Shown one piece after another: positions 34,502 to 42,822 of a stretch of DNA of 64,000 bases. The translations under genes were made by a program, and so were the position numbers. The first letter of the stretch is position 1; each line of letters begins with the position of its first letter. The DNA is from Chloroflexota bacterium. Its GTDB lineage: Bacteria; Chloroflexota; Anaerolineae; Anaerolineales; Anaerolineaceae. The notes under the pieces were generated by a model that was given only the letters and a program-made list of their open reading frames with translations, was not told the origin of the DNA and did no database searches. Location of the stretch: NCBI GenBank assembly GCA_021779955.1, contig JAJXZS010000001.1:1-64000 (forward strand), read 5' to 3'.

Positions 34502-35797
34502 TCAGTCCGCTTCGAGCATCAATCCGGCTGCCCGCCGGCCGATCTCGACCGCGAAGTTTGTGCCGCGATCCCACGGGTATACCTGCGACATGCTGGCAAA
34601 GTAAACGCCCTTCAGCGGTGTTTCGATCGAGGGGATATTCTTCGAATGATTCACCAGCGGCACCGGCTGGGCGTAGTTGGTGCGGAACAGCCAGGTCTGA
34701 TTGATCCAGGAGGGATCGAATTCGGGATTGAACTTCTTCAATCCTTCGGCGAAGCGTGCCTGTAATTCTTCCTGGCTCAATTTGAAGTACTCGTGATCGG
34801 TCTCCAGGTAATCGCCGGCGTAGACGATATGCTCGCCGCCGAAGTTCTCCCTGGAGACGAAATTCGTGTGTTCCACAAGCGCCAGGAAGGGAAAGCCCGC
34901 TGATTTGGGCAGGTTATACCAGTAATAGCCTTCCTTGGAGAGTTGATGCTTGAGGGAGAATACCATCACCACTGCGCCAAGGCTCTTGAGCTCGAGCAGC
35001 CCCTTGAGATAGCTTTCGGGCAGGTCCGGCGCCATTTTGGCCAGCAGCGCGGGGGATGAGGTGAACAGAACCTGGTCGTAATGCTCCTCGCCTGAGGATG
35101 TGATGAGCGTAACGCCGGCTTCAGCCGGCTTGATCTGCTGCACAGGAGCGTTGTAGCGGATCTCGACCCCCATTTCCTTAAGTTTGGCCGCAAAGTCATC
35201 GGCAAACTGCTGGAACCCGCCCTCATAGGTGGCGAGTTGGGTGGTGCGGGCATGGAAACGTGCCCACATCCAGGCCATGTTCACCTGGCTGGCATAACGC
35301 TCGCCGAACTTGCCAACGACCATGGGTCTCCACATTTCGTCGTATACCTTGTCGCCGGCCCACTTGCGCATCCAGGCATCCACCGTGGTGCTTTCCATTG
35401 GCTTCCAATTGGAGGTCAGGCGCAGGTAAAGTCCCACCAGGCCGAAACGGATCTTGTTGATCCCCCAACCCAGGCCGGGGTAAAGTAGCGCAGCTAAAAT
35501 CGAATCGAAGGGATAGAACTTGCCTTTATAGTACATCACCGTCACGGGGCGCTTGATCACCACCTTCGATGCCAGGCCCAGTTCGGTCATCAAGCCGAAC
35601 ATGCAGTGATCCGAGGTGAACCAGTGGTGGTAGAACCGCTCTACCGACCACTTCCAGCCCTCTCTGCGAAAGCCCGCTGCCAGGCCGCCGGGTGCGCCGG
35701 ATGCCTCGAAAATGACCACTTTATTGCCGGCTTTGGCAAAATCATAGGCAACAGCCATGCCGCCGACACCTGCACCGATGATCGCGATTTGTTTCAC
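34502..35797 (-). CDS. FAD-dependent NAD(P)/amine-oxidase-fold oxidoreductase
   Basis: 431-residue flavoprotein of the protoporphyrinogen oxidase / UDP-galactopyranose mutase-like fold. N-terminal FAD-binding motif IAIIGAGVGGMAVAYDFAKA with VVIFEASGAPGGLAAG; C-terminal FAD segment KGVYFASMSQVYPWDRGTNF and AVEIGRRAAGLML. The middle has SVERFYHHWFTSDHCMFGLM. Such proteins often sit beside glycosyltransferases or carotenoid/lipid genes. It forms an operon with the UPF0104 membrane protein (34 nt apart), so a lipid or glycan surface role is plausible but not proven. Confidence 0.85.
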   Translation of the reverse strand: MKQIAIIGAGVGGMAVAYDFAKAGNKVVIFEASGAPGGLAAGFRREGWKWSVERFYHHWFTSDHCMFGLMTELGLASKVVIKRPVTVMYYKGKFYPFDSILAALLYPGLGWGINKIRFGLVGLYLRLTSNWKPMESTTVDAWMRKWAGDKVYDEMWRPMVVGKFGERYASQVNMAWMWARFHARTTQLATYEGGFQQFADDFAAKLKEMGVEIRYNAPVQQIKPAEAGVTLITSSGEEHYDQVLFTSSPALLAKMAPDLPESYLKGLLELKSLGAVVMVFSLKHQLSKEGYYWYNLPKSAGFPFLALVEHTNFVSRENFGGEHIVYAGDYLETDHEYFKLSQEELQARFAEGLKKFNPEFDPSWINQTWLFRTNYAQPVPLVNHSKNIPSIETPLKGVYFASMSQVYPWDRGTNFAVEIGRRAAGLMLEAD

Positions 35798-35831
35798 GTG
35801 GCTTTTCCTTTCAGTTCAATTTCAGAAACAG

Positions 35832-36887
35832 CTAGGTGGTTCCCGAAGGCACCGGCTCAGTTTTGGCTTCCTGCAATGCCTTGTCCCACTTGATCCCCTC
35901 GCGAGCGAAGTAGATGGCGCCCAGAACGGTGATCGGCAGCCATAAGGCAGCGTGCAGCACCAGGGTATAGCCTGTGGCGATCCCGGGTTCAACACCGTAA
36001 GCCGTCAATACCGCGATGCCGGGCGCGTCGAATGTGCCGATATACCCGGGCGCCGATGGGATTGTCGTCGCCAGGTTGACGATGCCGTTCATCAGCATCA
36101 GGGCGAAGAAGCTCACCTGGAAATCGAAGGCGTGCATCACCAGCCAGTACTTGCCCGTCTCGAGCAGCCAGATCACCACCGAGGTGAGGAAAACCATCAG
36201 CGCGTCTTTGGGTGAACGCAGCGATTCGAGACCGGAGAGGAACTTGTGCACGAGCGGGAAGGTCTTCTCGCGCCATTTGAGCGGCAGGATTTTGTTACCA
36301 ACCGCGTAGATAATATTTTCAGCTTTCTCGGGGAACATGGCTGCCAGGATGAACACGAGCAATACCCCGAAGAAGATTACGGCGCCCCAGATTGCCAGCG
36401 ATTCGATACTTCCGAGGAAACCCGAGGTTCCGTTCAACTTGGCCACCTCGGGCAGGTTGAGGAACACAAACCCGAGCATCACGACGCCGTCGAAGATGCG
36501 CTCGATGATCACCGTCGCCAGGGACGCTGAAACGGGAACGCCCTCGCGTCGTTTGAGCACGACCGCCCTCACCACCTCGCCGGCGCGCGCGGGTAGCACG
36601 TTGTTGCCGAAATAACCGATGCAAACCACCGGGAACATTGCCAGGGTCGGCACATTTTTCACGGGCCGCAGCAAGTAATGCCACCGCCACGAGCGCGCCC
36701 ATACCGCCACAAAATACACGGCGATACCCGGGATCACCCAGAGGTAATGGGCTGTTTTGAGAGCTTGCCAGATGTCAACCAGGGGTTGATTGTGCAGGGC
36801 CCAGGCGAGTAACGCGATGCTGATGACCACGCCGAGCCAAAATTGCCATCTTTTCATGGCGTCAATTTTACCATTAAGATTTCTCAT
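35832..36887 (-). CDS. UPF0104 / lysylphosphatidylglycerol synthase-like membrane protein
   Basis: 351-residue integral membrane protein. Start ATG 36887 (MRNLNGKIDAMKRW) follows AGAGGGGTGCAAC; ATG 36857 is an alternative without a good site. The family pattern is clear: eight or so helices, with NVLPARAGEVVRAVVLKRRE in the first third, GYIGTFDAPGIAVLTAYGV near the end and ATGYTLVLHAALWLPITVLG last. This is the flippase-like domain without the catalytic synthetase domain. Family members without that domain are thought to handle lipid or glycolipid movement; exact role unknown. Confidence 0.85.
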   Translation of the reverse strand: MRNLNGKIDAMKRWQFWLGVVISIALLAWALHNQPLVDIWQALKTAHYLWVIPGIAVYFVAVWARSWRWHYLLRPVKNVPTLAMFPVVCIGYFGNNVLPARAGEVVRAVVLKRREGVPVSASLATVIIERIFDGVVMLGFVFLNLPEVAKLNGTSGFLGSIESLAIWGAVIFFGVLLVFILAAMFPEKAENIIYAVGNKILPLKWREKTFPLVHKFLSGLESLRSPKDALMVFLTSVVIWLLETGKYWLVMHAFDFQVSFFALMLMNGIVNLATTIPSAPGYIGTFDAPGIAVLTAYGVEPGIATGYTLVLHAALWLPITVLGAIYFAREGIKWDKALQEAKTEPVPSGTT

Positions 36888-37053
36888 GTTGCACCCCTCT
36901 CTTGCATCCCACAGGGCAAAGCATCGGAGAAACATCGCACCGAAAACAATCCGGCCAATCCTGTAGGGGCAAAGCATCGGAGAGCCATCGCGGTGTCGTA
37001 ACCACCCAACCTATTCCGTAGCTTTGCCCGCTACCAACGTTGTCTTGCCTGGC

Positions 37054-37121
37054 AGGGGTGAAGCGGCTTGAAACCTATGCACATGCCGGCGATCTATCCA
37101 CTTCCAGGCCGCTTCACCCCT
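37054..37121. repeat. 14-bp inverted repeat in a gene-free stretch
   Basis: AGGGGTGAAGCGGC (37054-37067) and GCCGCTTCACCCCT (37108-37121) form a perfect 14-bp stem around 40 nt. Two related direct copies of GCAAAGCATCGGAGA lie just before it (near 36916 and 36968). GCTTCACCCCTAC recurs near 63300. The 36888-37170 region holds no gene; it looks like dispersed repeat debris. Confidence 0.65.
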
Positions 37122-37173
37122 ACTTCTTCCGTCCGTGCCGCCTTACAATTACCTTAAAATTTCCCCAAACCCC

Positions 37174-37202
37174 TTGACAAATTAGAATATGTGTTCTATA
37201 AT
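37174..37202 (+). promoter_or_regulatory. Consensus promoter overlapping a LexA-like palindrome
   Basis: TTGACA (37174-37179), 17-nt spacer, TATAAT (37197-37202): both boxes are perfect sigma70 consensus. Inside the spacer, AGAATATGTGTTCT (37184-37197) is an imperfect palindrome with core GAAT-ATGT-GTTC, one base from the GAAC-N4-GTTC core of Gram-positive LexA boxes. A strong promoter with an operator in its spacer suggests tight repression. Repressor identity is inferred. Confidence 0.7.
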
Positions 37203-37248
37203 AATGATCTGAACTATTCAGCCTTACGCAAAATAGGAGGGGATCACC

Positions 37249-37344
37249 TTGAACTCTATCAATTCAACCGCCCGGTTTTTGACCGCTCTCCACGATCCAC
37301 TCCCTCCCGATTCGTTCCGATTCGACCCCATTTTTTTAAATTGA
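37249..37344 (+). CDS. Possible short ORF (31 residues), TTG start
   Basis: Begins 7 nt after AGGAGGGG with TTG, coding MNSINSTARFLTALHDPLPP and 11 more residues, then TGA. It follows the consensus promoter at 37174 and precedes the ATL gene. The strong ribosome site has no other user nearby, so a leader peptide or truncated gene is possible. Nothing in the peptide is recognised. Confidence 0.35.
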   Translation: MNSINSTARFLTALHDPLPPDSFRFDPIFLN

Positions 37345-37396
37345 CAAATCGAATCGCCCATCCCAATCTTCCCTACTATAATGGAGGTGTATCCAA

Positions 37397-37756
37397 ATGG
37401 AAAAAGAACCCAAGCTTTTCGGCCTGATCTATCAGACCATCCGCCAGATCCCGCCTGGCAAGATCGCCAGCTACGGGCAGATCTCCAGGATCGTCGGTCA
37501 CTGCTCGGCGCAGATGATAGGGTTTGCGCTCGCGGCATTGCGCGACAACTCCACCGAGCCAGAGGTTCCGTGGCAGCGCGTGGTCAATTCGCAAGGACGC
37601 GTTGCGCTGCCTGGCGAATACGGCAAGAACATGCAGCGTCAGCTCCTCGAAGACGAAGGCGTCGAATTCACCGAAGACGGGGTGATCGATTTCAACCGCT
37701 TCGGTTGGCTGGGCGCTCCACCCTCTTTCAAGCTGAAAGGCAAAGCCTCACAATGA
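37397..37756 (+). CDS. Alkyltransferase-like protein (MGMT family, ATL)
   Basis: 119-residue DNA-binding domain of the O6-alkylguanine-DNA alkyltransferase family. The active-site PCHRV of true alkyltransferases is replaced by PWQRVV, so there is no acceptor Cys and it cannot remove the alkyl group. ATL proteins of this type bind O6-alkylguanine and hand it to nucleotide excision repair. HTH region IPPGKIASYGQISRIVG and the arginine-finger region are kept; a C-terminal tail rich in Lys follows. GGAGG at 37384 serves the ATG at 37397. The next gene overlaps by ATGA, so translation is coupled. Confidence 0.9.
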   Translation: MEKEPKLFGLIYQTIRQIPPGKIASYGQISRIVGHCSAQMIGFALAALRDNSTEPEVPWQRVVNSQGRVALPGEYGKNMQRQLLEDEGVEFTEDGVIDFNRFGWLGAPPSFKLKGKASQ

Positions 37757-38517
37757 TCGGTGCGATCGCAGGCGACATCATCGGTTCCATCTACGAGTGG
37801 CACAATATCAAGACCACGCAGTTCCCGCTCTTTGGCGAGCGCTGCCGGTTCACAGACGACAGCGTGCTCACCATCGCCCTTGCTGATGCCATCCTCAGCG
37901 GCGCGGAGTACACCACCCTGCTCAAGCGCTATTACCGCGCCTACCCGGATTCCGGCTTTGGCGGTCATTTCGCGGCCTGGGCGATCAGTGAAGACAGTTC
38001 GCCCTACGGCTCGTGGGGTAACGGCGCCGCCATGCGCATCAGCCCTGCCGGTTTTGCCTACCCAACGCTCGATGAGACCCTGCGCAAAGCCTATGAATTC
38101 ACCGCGGTCACACACGATCATCCGGAGGGCATCAAGGGCGGGCAAGCCACTGCGTCAGCCATTTTCCTTGCCCGCACAGGCAATTCGAAGGCCGATATCC
38201 GCAGCTACATCACCTCCACTTTCGGCTATGATCTCACGCGCACCCTGGACGAGATTCGCCCCGCCTACCGCTACGACATCTCCTCGCAGGGCACCGTCCC
38301 CCAGGCGATCACCGCCTTTCTCGAGTCCGATGATTTCGAGGACGCCATCCGCAAAGCCGTCTCGCTCGGCGGCGATTGCGATACGCTTACCTGCATCACA
38401 GGCGGCATCGCCCAGGCGTTTTACGGTGTGCCTGACGAAATCGCCAGCCAGGTCTATACTTATCTTGACGAACCTCTCAGCGAAGTTGTCCGCCGCTTCA
38501 CTGCAGCCTATTGTTAG
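37753..38517 (+). CDS. ADP-ribosylglycohydrolase family protein (second copy)
   Basis: 254-residue ARH/DraG-family enzyme whose ATG overlaps the ATL stop by 4 nt. Metal motifs: GAIAGDIIGSIYEW, CRFTDDSVLTIALADAIL and GGDCDTLTCITGGIAQAFYG. It is shorter and differs strongly from the family member at 12326, so it is not a recent duplicate. Coupling to an alkylation-damage sensor suggests reversal of ADP-ribosylation on DNA or repair proteins, by analogy with DarG-like glycohydrolases; this is inference. Confidence 0.9.
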   Translation: MIGAIAGDIIGSIYEWHNIKTTQFPLFGERCRFTDDSVLTIALADAILSGAEYTTLLKRYYRAYPDSGFGGHFAAWAISEDSSPYGSWGNGAAMRISPAGFAYPTLDETLRKAYEFTAVTHDHPEGIKGGQATASAIFLARTGNSKADIRSYITSTFGYDLTRTLDEIRPAYRYDISSQGTVPQAITAFLESDDFEDAIRKAVSLGGDCDTLTCITGGIAQAFYGVPDEIASQVYTYLDEPLSEVVRRFTAAYC

Positions 38518-38526
38518 GAGAATGCT

Positions 38527-39009
38527 TTGGCTACCGCTGTACCCCCAGTAATGACACCGGAAATTGCTTACCGCAAACGCCGCTCGTGGTTGTTGTGGAT
38601 GACCTTTGTCTTGATGATCGCTGCGACTGCGCTCAATTTTATGGTCGCCACCATCAACCCCATGCAGCGCGAGCTCGAGCAATGCAATCTCAATTACGAA
38701 TTGCGCCGGACGCCAGGCAATAACCTGCCTGAATATTCCATGAATGAATTCAACCGCTGCGCGGACGCAGGCGCCTCAGCATCGACCTATTTCTTCCTCA
38801 CAGCATTGATGATGCTCTTCAATTTTGCCGCCCTCGATGGACTGATGGCAGGCAGGGTGCGTGCGCTGATCGCCTACGGCATCGGCGTAGCCTGGGTGCT
38901 CGGGGTCAGCCTGGTGATGGGGGCGGGCATCCCGCTGACATTCGTCACCGTCAATATCCCCATCCTCGCCCTGCTCTACCTGCTCTTCCGCCGCAAAGAA
39001 CTCGTCTGA
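38527..39009 (+). CDS. Four-helix membrane protein of unknown function
   Basis: 160-residue membrane protein starting at TTG 38527 with AGGAG 6 nt upstream (ATG 38522 is in another frame). Helices at about residues 21-42, 85-105, 110-130 and 132-152, ending in the basic tail LLFRRKELV. The loop between helices 1 and 2 (MQRELEQCNLNYELRRTPG) holds two Cys, perhaps extracytoplasmic. It is 9 nt after the ADP-ribosylglycohydrolase gene, so it belongs to that operon. Confidence 0.75.
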   Translation: MATAVPPVMTPEIAYRKRRSWLLWMTFVLMIAATALNFMVATINPMQRELEQCNLNYELRRTPGNNLPEYSMNEFNRCADAGASASTYFFLTALMMLFNFAALDGLMAGRVRALIAYGIGVAWVLGVSLVMGAGIPLTFVTVNIPILALLYLLFRRKELV

Positions 39010-39044
39010 TCCTGAATCCGACTCATGTCACCGGAAACAGGTAC

Positions 39045-39074
39045 AAAAAAAGGTGCGCCATCCGGCGCACCTTC
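39045..39074 (-). terminator. Terminator of the DUF4173 gene, possibly bidirectional
   Basis: Stem AGGTGCGCC / GGCGCACCT, loop ATCC, with seven A on the plus side that become seven T after the stem on the minus strand. Confidence 0.85.
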
Positions 39075-39088
39075 ACAGTTCGACTTCC

Positions 39089-40741
39089 CTAGTCCAAATT
39101 CGGGAGGGCATTGCAGTAGATCATCTGGTCTTCCCAGGTGAAGTAGGTGAGATTGCTCCCTCCCAGCAAATGGATCTGGTTGAGCGAAGGCGCGTTCGCT
39201 TCGAGCAACTTGACCGCGTTCGCTTGCCCGAAGTGATATGACTGCCATGGTCGGGTAGCCTGACCTTGTGATTCCTGCAAGCGACAGGCAAGGAGGAGCC
39301 CAAGCGCTTCGTGCACCTTCGCGGGTACTGTGGTGTCGTTGTAGTATTTGACCATTGCGGGAACGGCATCAGATGAAAGGGTGCTGAGATAATTCACGTC
39401 AAGCGATTCCCCGATCATCGCCCGCCCCACATTCTTGCGTACGATGAAGCCTTCCACATTCATCACGGCTAATGTCGCGCTGAAGCCGACGACCGCGATC
39501 AGAAGCGCCAGGCCGAAACGCCCGCGTTTCTGCAGCAGTTCGAGCACCGCTGCTGCGACCACCAGCCCTCCAAGCCAGAAGATGAAGATATGCGGAAGTG
39601 TGCGCATCACGGTAAAGCCGTATGTGGATTCGTAGAGCATCAACCGGGTGAGCGAAGAAGCCAGGATCACCAGCACATTGGCCATCAGCAGCACGATCAG
39701 CGCCGTGAACGCAATTCGGGTTCCCTTCGATTCGAGCCGCGTGATCGTAGACAGGACAAGGAAGAGCAGCAGGCTGAGCGTTGCCACCCACACCAGTTCA
39801 TTGAAGCCGCGAACGGCATATTGAGAATAGGTGAAGCCGGTTTCGCTGATGTTCGCGGATCCGCCAAACAGGTAGCGTATTTGCAGGGTGACGAAGATGA
39901 TGAACAGGACGTCGAGCGCGCCAAGCAAAATCCCGGTCTCAGTAAAGCCCAGGAAGGGTTTCAGCCAGGCTTTGGACGTGTCCGGTCGCTCCACTTTTGC
40001 CGCAGGCAGGATGGCATGCAGGTAAACGCCCACGAGCGCGAAACCGAGGATGATGATCAAGATCAGGCGCAGGAGGTATTCAGGCAGCTTTTCGATGTTC
40101 AGGATCTGCGTCACGCCGGCGTTGAAGACGGGGTCGGCTGAGGCGAAAAGCGCGATGAAAACGGCAAGCACGGGAATGGCAATAATCACCCCACGGATGA
40201 CCGGCGCGGCGCGCCTTCGCGATGCGATAGCTGACCGTTTGGCTCCGGCAGCAGCCAATTCAACTGAAGCCGGATTTTCCGGGGATGGGATCGCTGACGG
40301 AGACTGCGGGGCTGCTTCACCTGCCGCGGGCAGCGCCTGGGGCGTGCTCAGGCTGATGAACGGGCGCGATACGGCTCCCCACATCACGCCCAGGCCGTTG
40401 GTGACGTAGTCTACGATGCGATAGCTCAACCAGTGGCCGTTGAGGAAAGTGGCAGCAAGCAGCACAATCCCGCCGCCGGCCATCAGGATGCTGTACATCA
40501 CCGTCGGTCCATTGGACCGGAAGGCAACTACTGTGGAGAACAGCACGATGAGAACTGCCAGCAGCACCGACCAGGCGGAAGGCCGTTGCCCTTCACGCCA
40601 GCTCAACAGGAATCCGATGAGCAGCGCAACTGTAATCCAGATTGGAAAGGAGATACCAGGGGCTTTACCCCAGAACAGGAAGTCCGCAAACCAGGCTGTT
40701 AGAAGCGCAGCCGGCCAGAACCATTTTGATTTAGTGACCAT
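39089..40741 (-). CDS. DUF4173-containing membrane protein
   Basis: 550-residue polytopic membrane protein with about 12 hydrophobic segments. Family-type features: FVTLQIRYLFGGSANI followed by SQYAVRGFNELVWVATLSLL, a pattern typical of DUF4173/DUF4153. The C-terminus is soluble and contains NVEGFIVRKNVGRAM and Asn-Tyr repeats (DVNYLSTLSSDAVPAMVKYY). Start ATG 40741 follows AGAGGAGTT. Function unknown; members are often next to sensor or regulator genes, but none is here. Confidence 0.82.
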   Translation of the reverse strand: MVTKSKWFWPAALLTAWFADFLFWGKAPGISFPIWITVALLIGFLLSWREGQRPSAWSVLLAVLIVLFSTVVAFRSNGPTVMYSILMAGGGIVLLAATFLNGHWLSYRIVDYVTNGLGVMWGAVSRPFISLSTPQALPAAGEAAPQSPSAIPSPENPASVELAAAGAKRSAIASRRRAAPVIRGVIIAIPVLAVFIALFASADPVFNAGVTQILNIEKLPEYLLRLILIIILGFALVGVYLHAILPAAKVERPDTSKAWLKPFLGFTETGILLGALDVLFIIFVTLQIRYLFGGSANISETGFTYSQYAVRGFNELVWVATLSLLLFLVLSTITRLESKGTRIAFTALIVLLMANVLVILASSLTRLMLYESTYGFTVMRTLPHIFIFWLGGLVVAAAVLELLQKRGRFGLALLIAVVGFSATLAVMNVEGFIVRKNVGRAMIGESLDVNYLSTLSSDAVPAMVKYYNDTTVPAKVHEALGLLLACRLQESQGQATRPWQSYHFGQANAVKLLEANAPSLNQIHLLGGSNLTYFTWEDQMIYCNALPNLD

Positions 40742-40752
40742 AACTCCTCTTA

Positions 40753-40905
40753 TCAGTAATTCGCCGCCAGCGCGATCACCATAGCAAGGATCAAGGTGAT
40801 CCCAATGACAGCCATGATCACCTGCTGCCTGCGAATCTTGCGTTCATTTGCTGAGATCCGCGGTTTTTGAGCAAGCGCTCTGTTTTTGTTTTGCTTCTTT
40901 TGCAT
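40753..40905 (-). CDS. 50-residue single-helix membrane protein
   Basis: Short ORF MQKKQNKNRALAQKPRISAN... with a very basic N-terminus and one helix (residues 29-48), ending AANY. Start ATG 40905 has GTGAGGATGT upstream. It ends 11 nt before the DUF4173 start, so the two are co-transcribed. The layout (basic cytosolic tail, one C-terminal helix) suggests a tail-anchored small protein. Family not recognised. Confidence 0.7.
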   Translation of the reverse strand: MQKKQNKNRALAQKPRISANERKIRRQQVIMAVIGITLILAMVIALAANY

Positions 40906-40989
40906 ACATCCTCACGTGATGAAATGGAGTTTAGGTTATGGTCACTATCAAAAACTATCATCGACTTGTTAATACCTATCACAAAAAAG

Positions 40990-42333
40990 TCAGGAAATCA
41001 TCCAGACGCTGGAAGGATGAACCGGAAAGAGTGCGCCGATGAGTAGTTTGGCCTTATCGTTGAAATTGATATCGACGAACCATCGTTCAAGCTCGTCAAG
41101 GCTGCGATAGCCAAACAAAAGCTGCAGAAAGGTCAGCCCGGGGAAGGTGGCATCGAACTCGCTCCAGGTCTGCTTAGAAGACGAGGTTATCGCCGAAATC
41201 ACGCCGTCCTTGAATTCGATCTCATAGCCGGTGTGCTCGAGCATGAACATCAGCTTGCCGTTGAAACCGCCGCAGACCGAGCCTGCAAGTCTCCTGTCGA
41301 GCTCAGGGCGAATCAGTTCGAGGAAGACTTTCACATCAGGCACACGCAGGTACCAGGCATACGGATCGCGCGGGCGCTGCAGACTGCTGCCTAGAAGCTC
41401 GTACGCCGGATGCGAACGCCCGAGCATGAACTGGAGGGCAGCCAGCGGTTTGCCGGTGGATTGTGCCTCAGTTTTCATCAATCGCCACAGGTGATGCGCG
41501 ATGCAGCGCGCCGCCAGGTAATTGTCGGCACCCTGCTGCATGTCCACCGAGCGGATGACGAGGGCAGTTTTGCTCTCGTTGGGCAGCGTGGCCACCGTTC
41601 CTGCGGGCACGCCAGCTTGATTCAGCAGGATGTAGTAATCCACCCTGTCGACGTTTTTCGGATCACGGCCGTCCAGCTCGAAGCGCCACATGGCCGCATC
41701 CCGCTCGCATTTGACCAGGGACTGCGACTGATTCTCATCATAAAGCCTGGCAATCAATTCCAGATCCGCCAGGTCTGCTTTGCGGAGAGTGTATTGCGCG
41801 GCTTCCTCGTCGGTCAGCTTTGGTAGCAGAGGTTCGTAAAGCATGCGCGACCCGCCCAGATCCATGGCCATTTCATATCCAAAGCGGCGGTAGTAGACCG
41901 GAATGCCCGTGATCCCTTGAACCATCTCTCCGCGTTCCCTGCTCCACTCGTGGATGATCTCGAATTGCCTGCGGATCAAACCACGGTTGCGAAACCCCGG
42001 TTCGGTTGCCACCAGTTCAGGACGCCCTACTTTGAAAAGGATGCCGGCGTACGACCATGTCTGAGAAATCAGGCACATGCACGAAATAATCCGGCCGGTG
42101 GCTTCTTCCTCGACGATTGTAAAATCGCCTGGCGCCATCTGCGGGTGATTGCCGCTGAGCATGTCGTGCGCCAGCGCGCCTACCAACTCGTCCGGCTTAT
42201 CCGGCCCGTCATCCGAATGGATGCGGGCGTTGAAAAAGGTCAGCGCATCACAATCGGCGGAAGTTGCCCGCCTTAACAACAAACCGCCGCCCAAGGCAGC
42301 GGGTAGTTGCACCGGTTTCGTCCTGGATTCCAT
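40990..42333 (-). CDS. GNAT N-acetyltransferase, Eis-like
   Basis: 447-residue acetyltransferase with an N-terminal GNAT domain: DFTIVEEEATGRIISCMCLI and the acetyl-CoA loop LVATEPGFRNRGLIRRQFEI (Q/RxxGxG/A-like). A second GNAT-like half and a sterol-carrier-like C-terminal part (GSVCGGFNGKLMFMLEHTGY in part) match the Eis architecture. Eis proteins acetylate aminoglycosides or proteins; here only the fold is supported. Monocistronic; no promoter was recognised. Confidence 0.82.
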   Translation of the reverse strand: MESRTKPVQLPAALGGGLLLRRATSADCDALTFFNARIHSDDGPDKPDELVGALAHDMLSGNHPQMAPGDFTIVEEEATGRIISCMCLISQTWSYAGILFKVGRPELVATEPGFRNRGLIRRQFEIIHEWSRERGEMVQGITGIPVYYRRFGYEMAMDLGGSRMLYEPLLPKLTDEEAAQYTLRKADLADLELIARLYDENQSQSLVKCERDAAMWRFELDGRDPKNVDRVDYYILLNQAGVPAGTVATLPNESKTALVIRSVDMQQGADNYLAARCIAHHLWRLMKTEAQSTGKPLAALQFMLGRSHPAYELLGSSLQRPRDPYAWYLRVPDVKVFLELIRPELDRRLAGSVCGGFNGKLMFMLEHTGYEIEFKDGVISAITSSSKQTWSEFDATFPGLTFLQLLFGYRSLDELERWFVDINFNDKAKLLIGALFPVHPSSVWMIS

Positions 42334-42384
42334 ATCCTCTCCGAATCGATCTTTTGGGCTGATCAGATTGTAGATGAAGCGATA

Positions 42385-42693
42385 TCAATCGCGAGATGGT
42401 TCTTTCTTTTCCGTTTTCGCAGGTGCCGCTGTGTTTTCAGCGGGCTTTTCGTTCTTCGTTTCTACGGTTTTTTCGTCAGTGTGGTTGGCTGGGGTGTGAA
42501 TGCCGCCAGAAGGAGAGCGGTGATCGGTTGCATAGAAGCCCGAACCCTTGAATACAATACCCACCGGCGTGTAGACCTTGTGAAGCACCTTCTTACCGCA
42601 CTCGGGACATTTGGTCAACGGCTCGTCGGTAAATTTCTGGCTTTTGTCAAACTGAAAGCCGCAGTTTTCGCACCGATAAGTGTAAATCGGCAT
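42385..42693 (-). CDS. FmdB-family zinc-ribbon protein
   Basis: 102-residue protein beginning MPIYTYRCENCGFQFDKSQKF, with a second pair CPECGKKV, so a four-Cys zinc ribbon. The C-terminal 45 residues are a charged, disordered tail (KTVETKNEKPAENTAAPAKT). FmdB-type proteins are putative regulators; the function is not established. It has a strong consensus promoter just upstream. Confidence 0.88.
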   Translation of the reverse strand: MPIYTYRCENCGFQFDKSQKFTDEPLTKCPECGKKVLHKVYTPVGIVFKGSGFYATDHRSPSGGIHTPANHTDEKTVETKNEKPAENTAAPAKTEKKEPSRD

Positions 42694-42733
42694 GCTAACT
42701 TCCTCTTTCTGCTAATTGTTACTTAACTTGCGT

Positions 42734-42762
42734 ATTATAGTCCGATTAAATAGTCAGGTCAA
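42734..42762 (-). promoter_or_regulatory. Promoter of the FmdB gene
   Basis: On the minus strand TTGACC (42762-42757), 17-nt spacer, TATAAT (42739-42734), 41 nt before ATG 42693. Confidence 0.75.
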
Positions 42763-42822
42763 GAAACGATGATCTCAAGAGCCAAAACTCTTATCCAATT
42801 CTGACATTCACGTCCGGCTGCC

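Noticed and set aside
37191-37427. 78-codon frame over the ATL upstream region
   Set aside because: Its start lies inside the -10 region of the promoter, so it could not be translated from that transcript.
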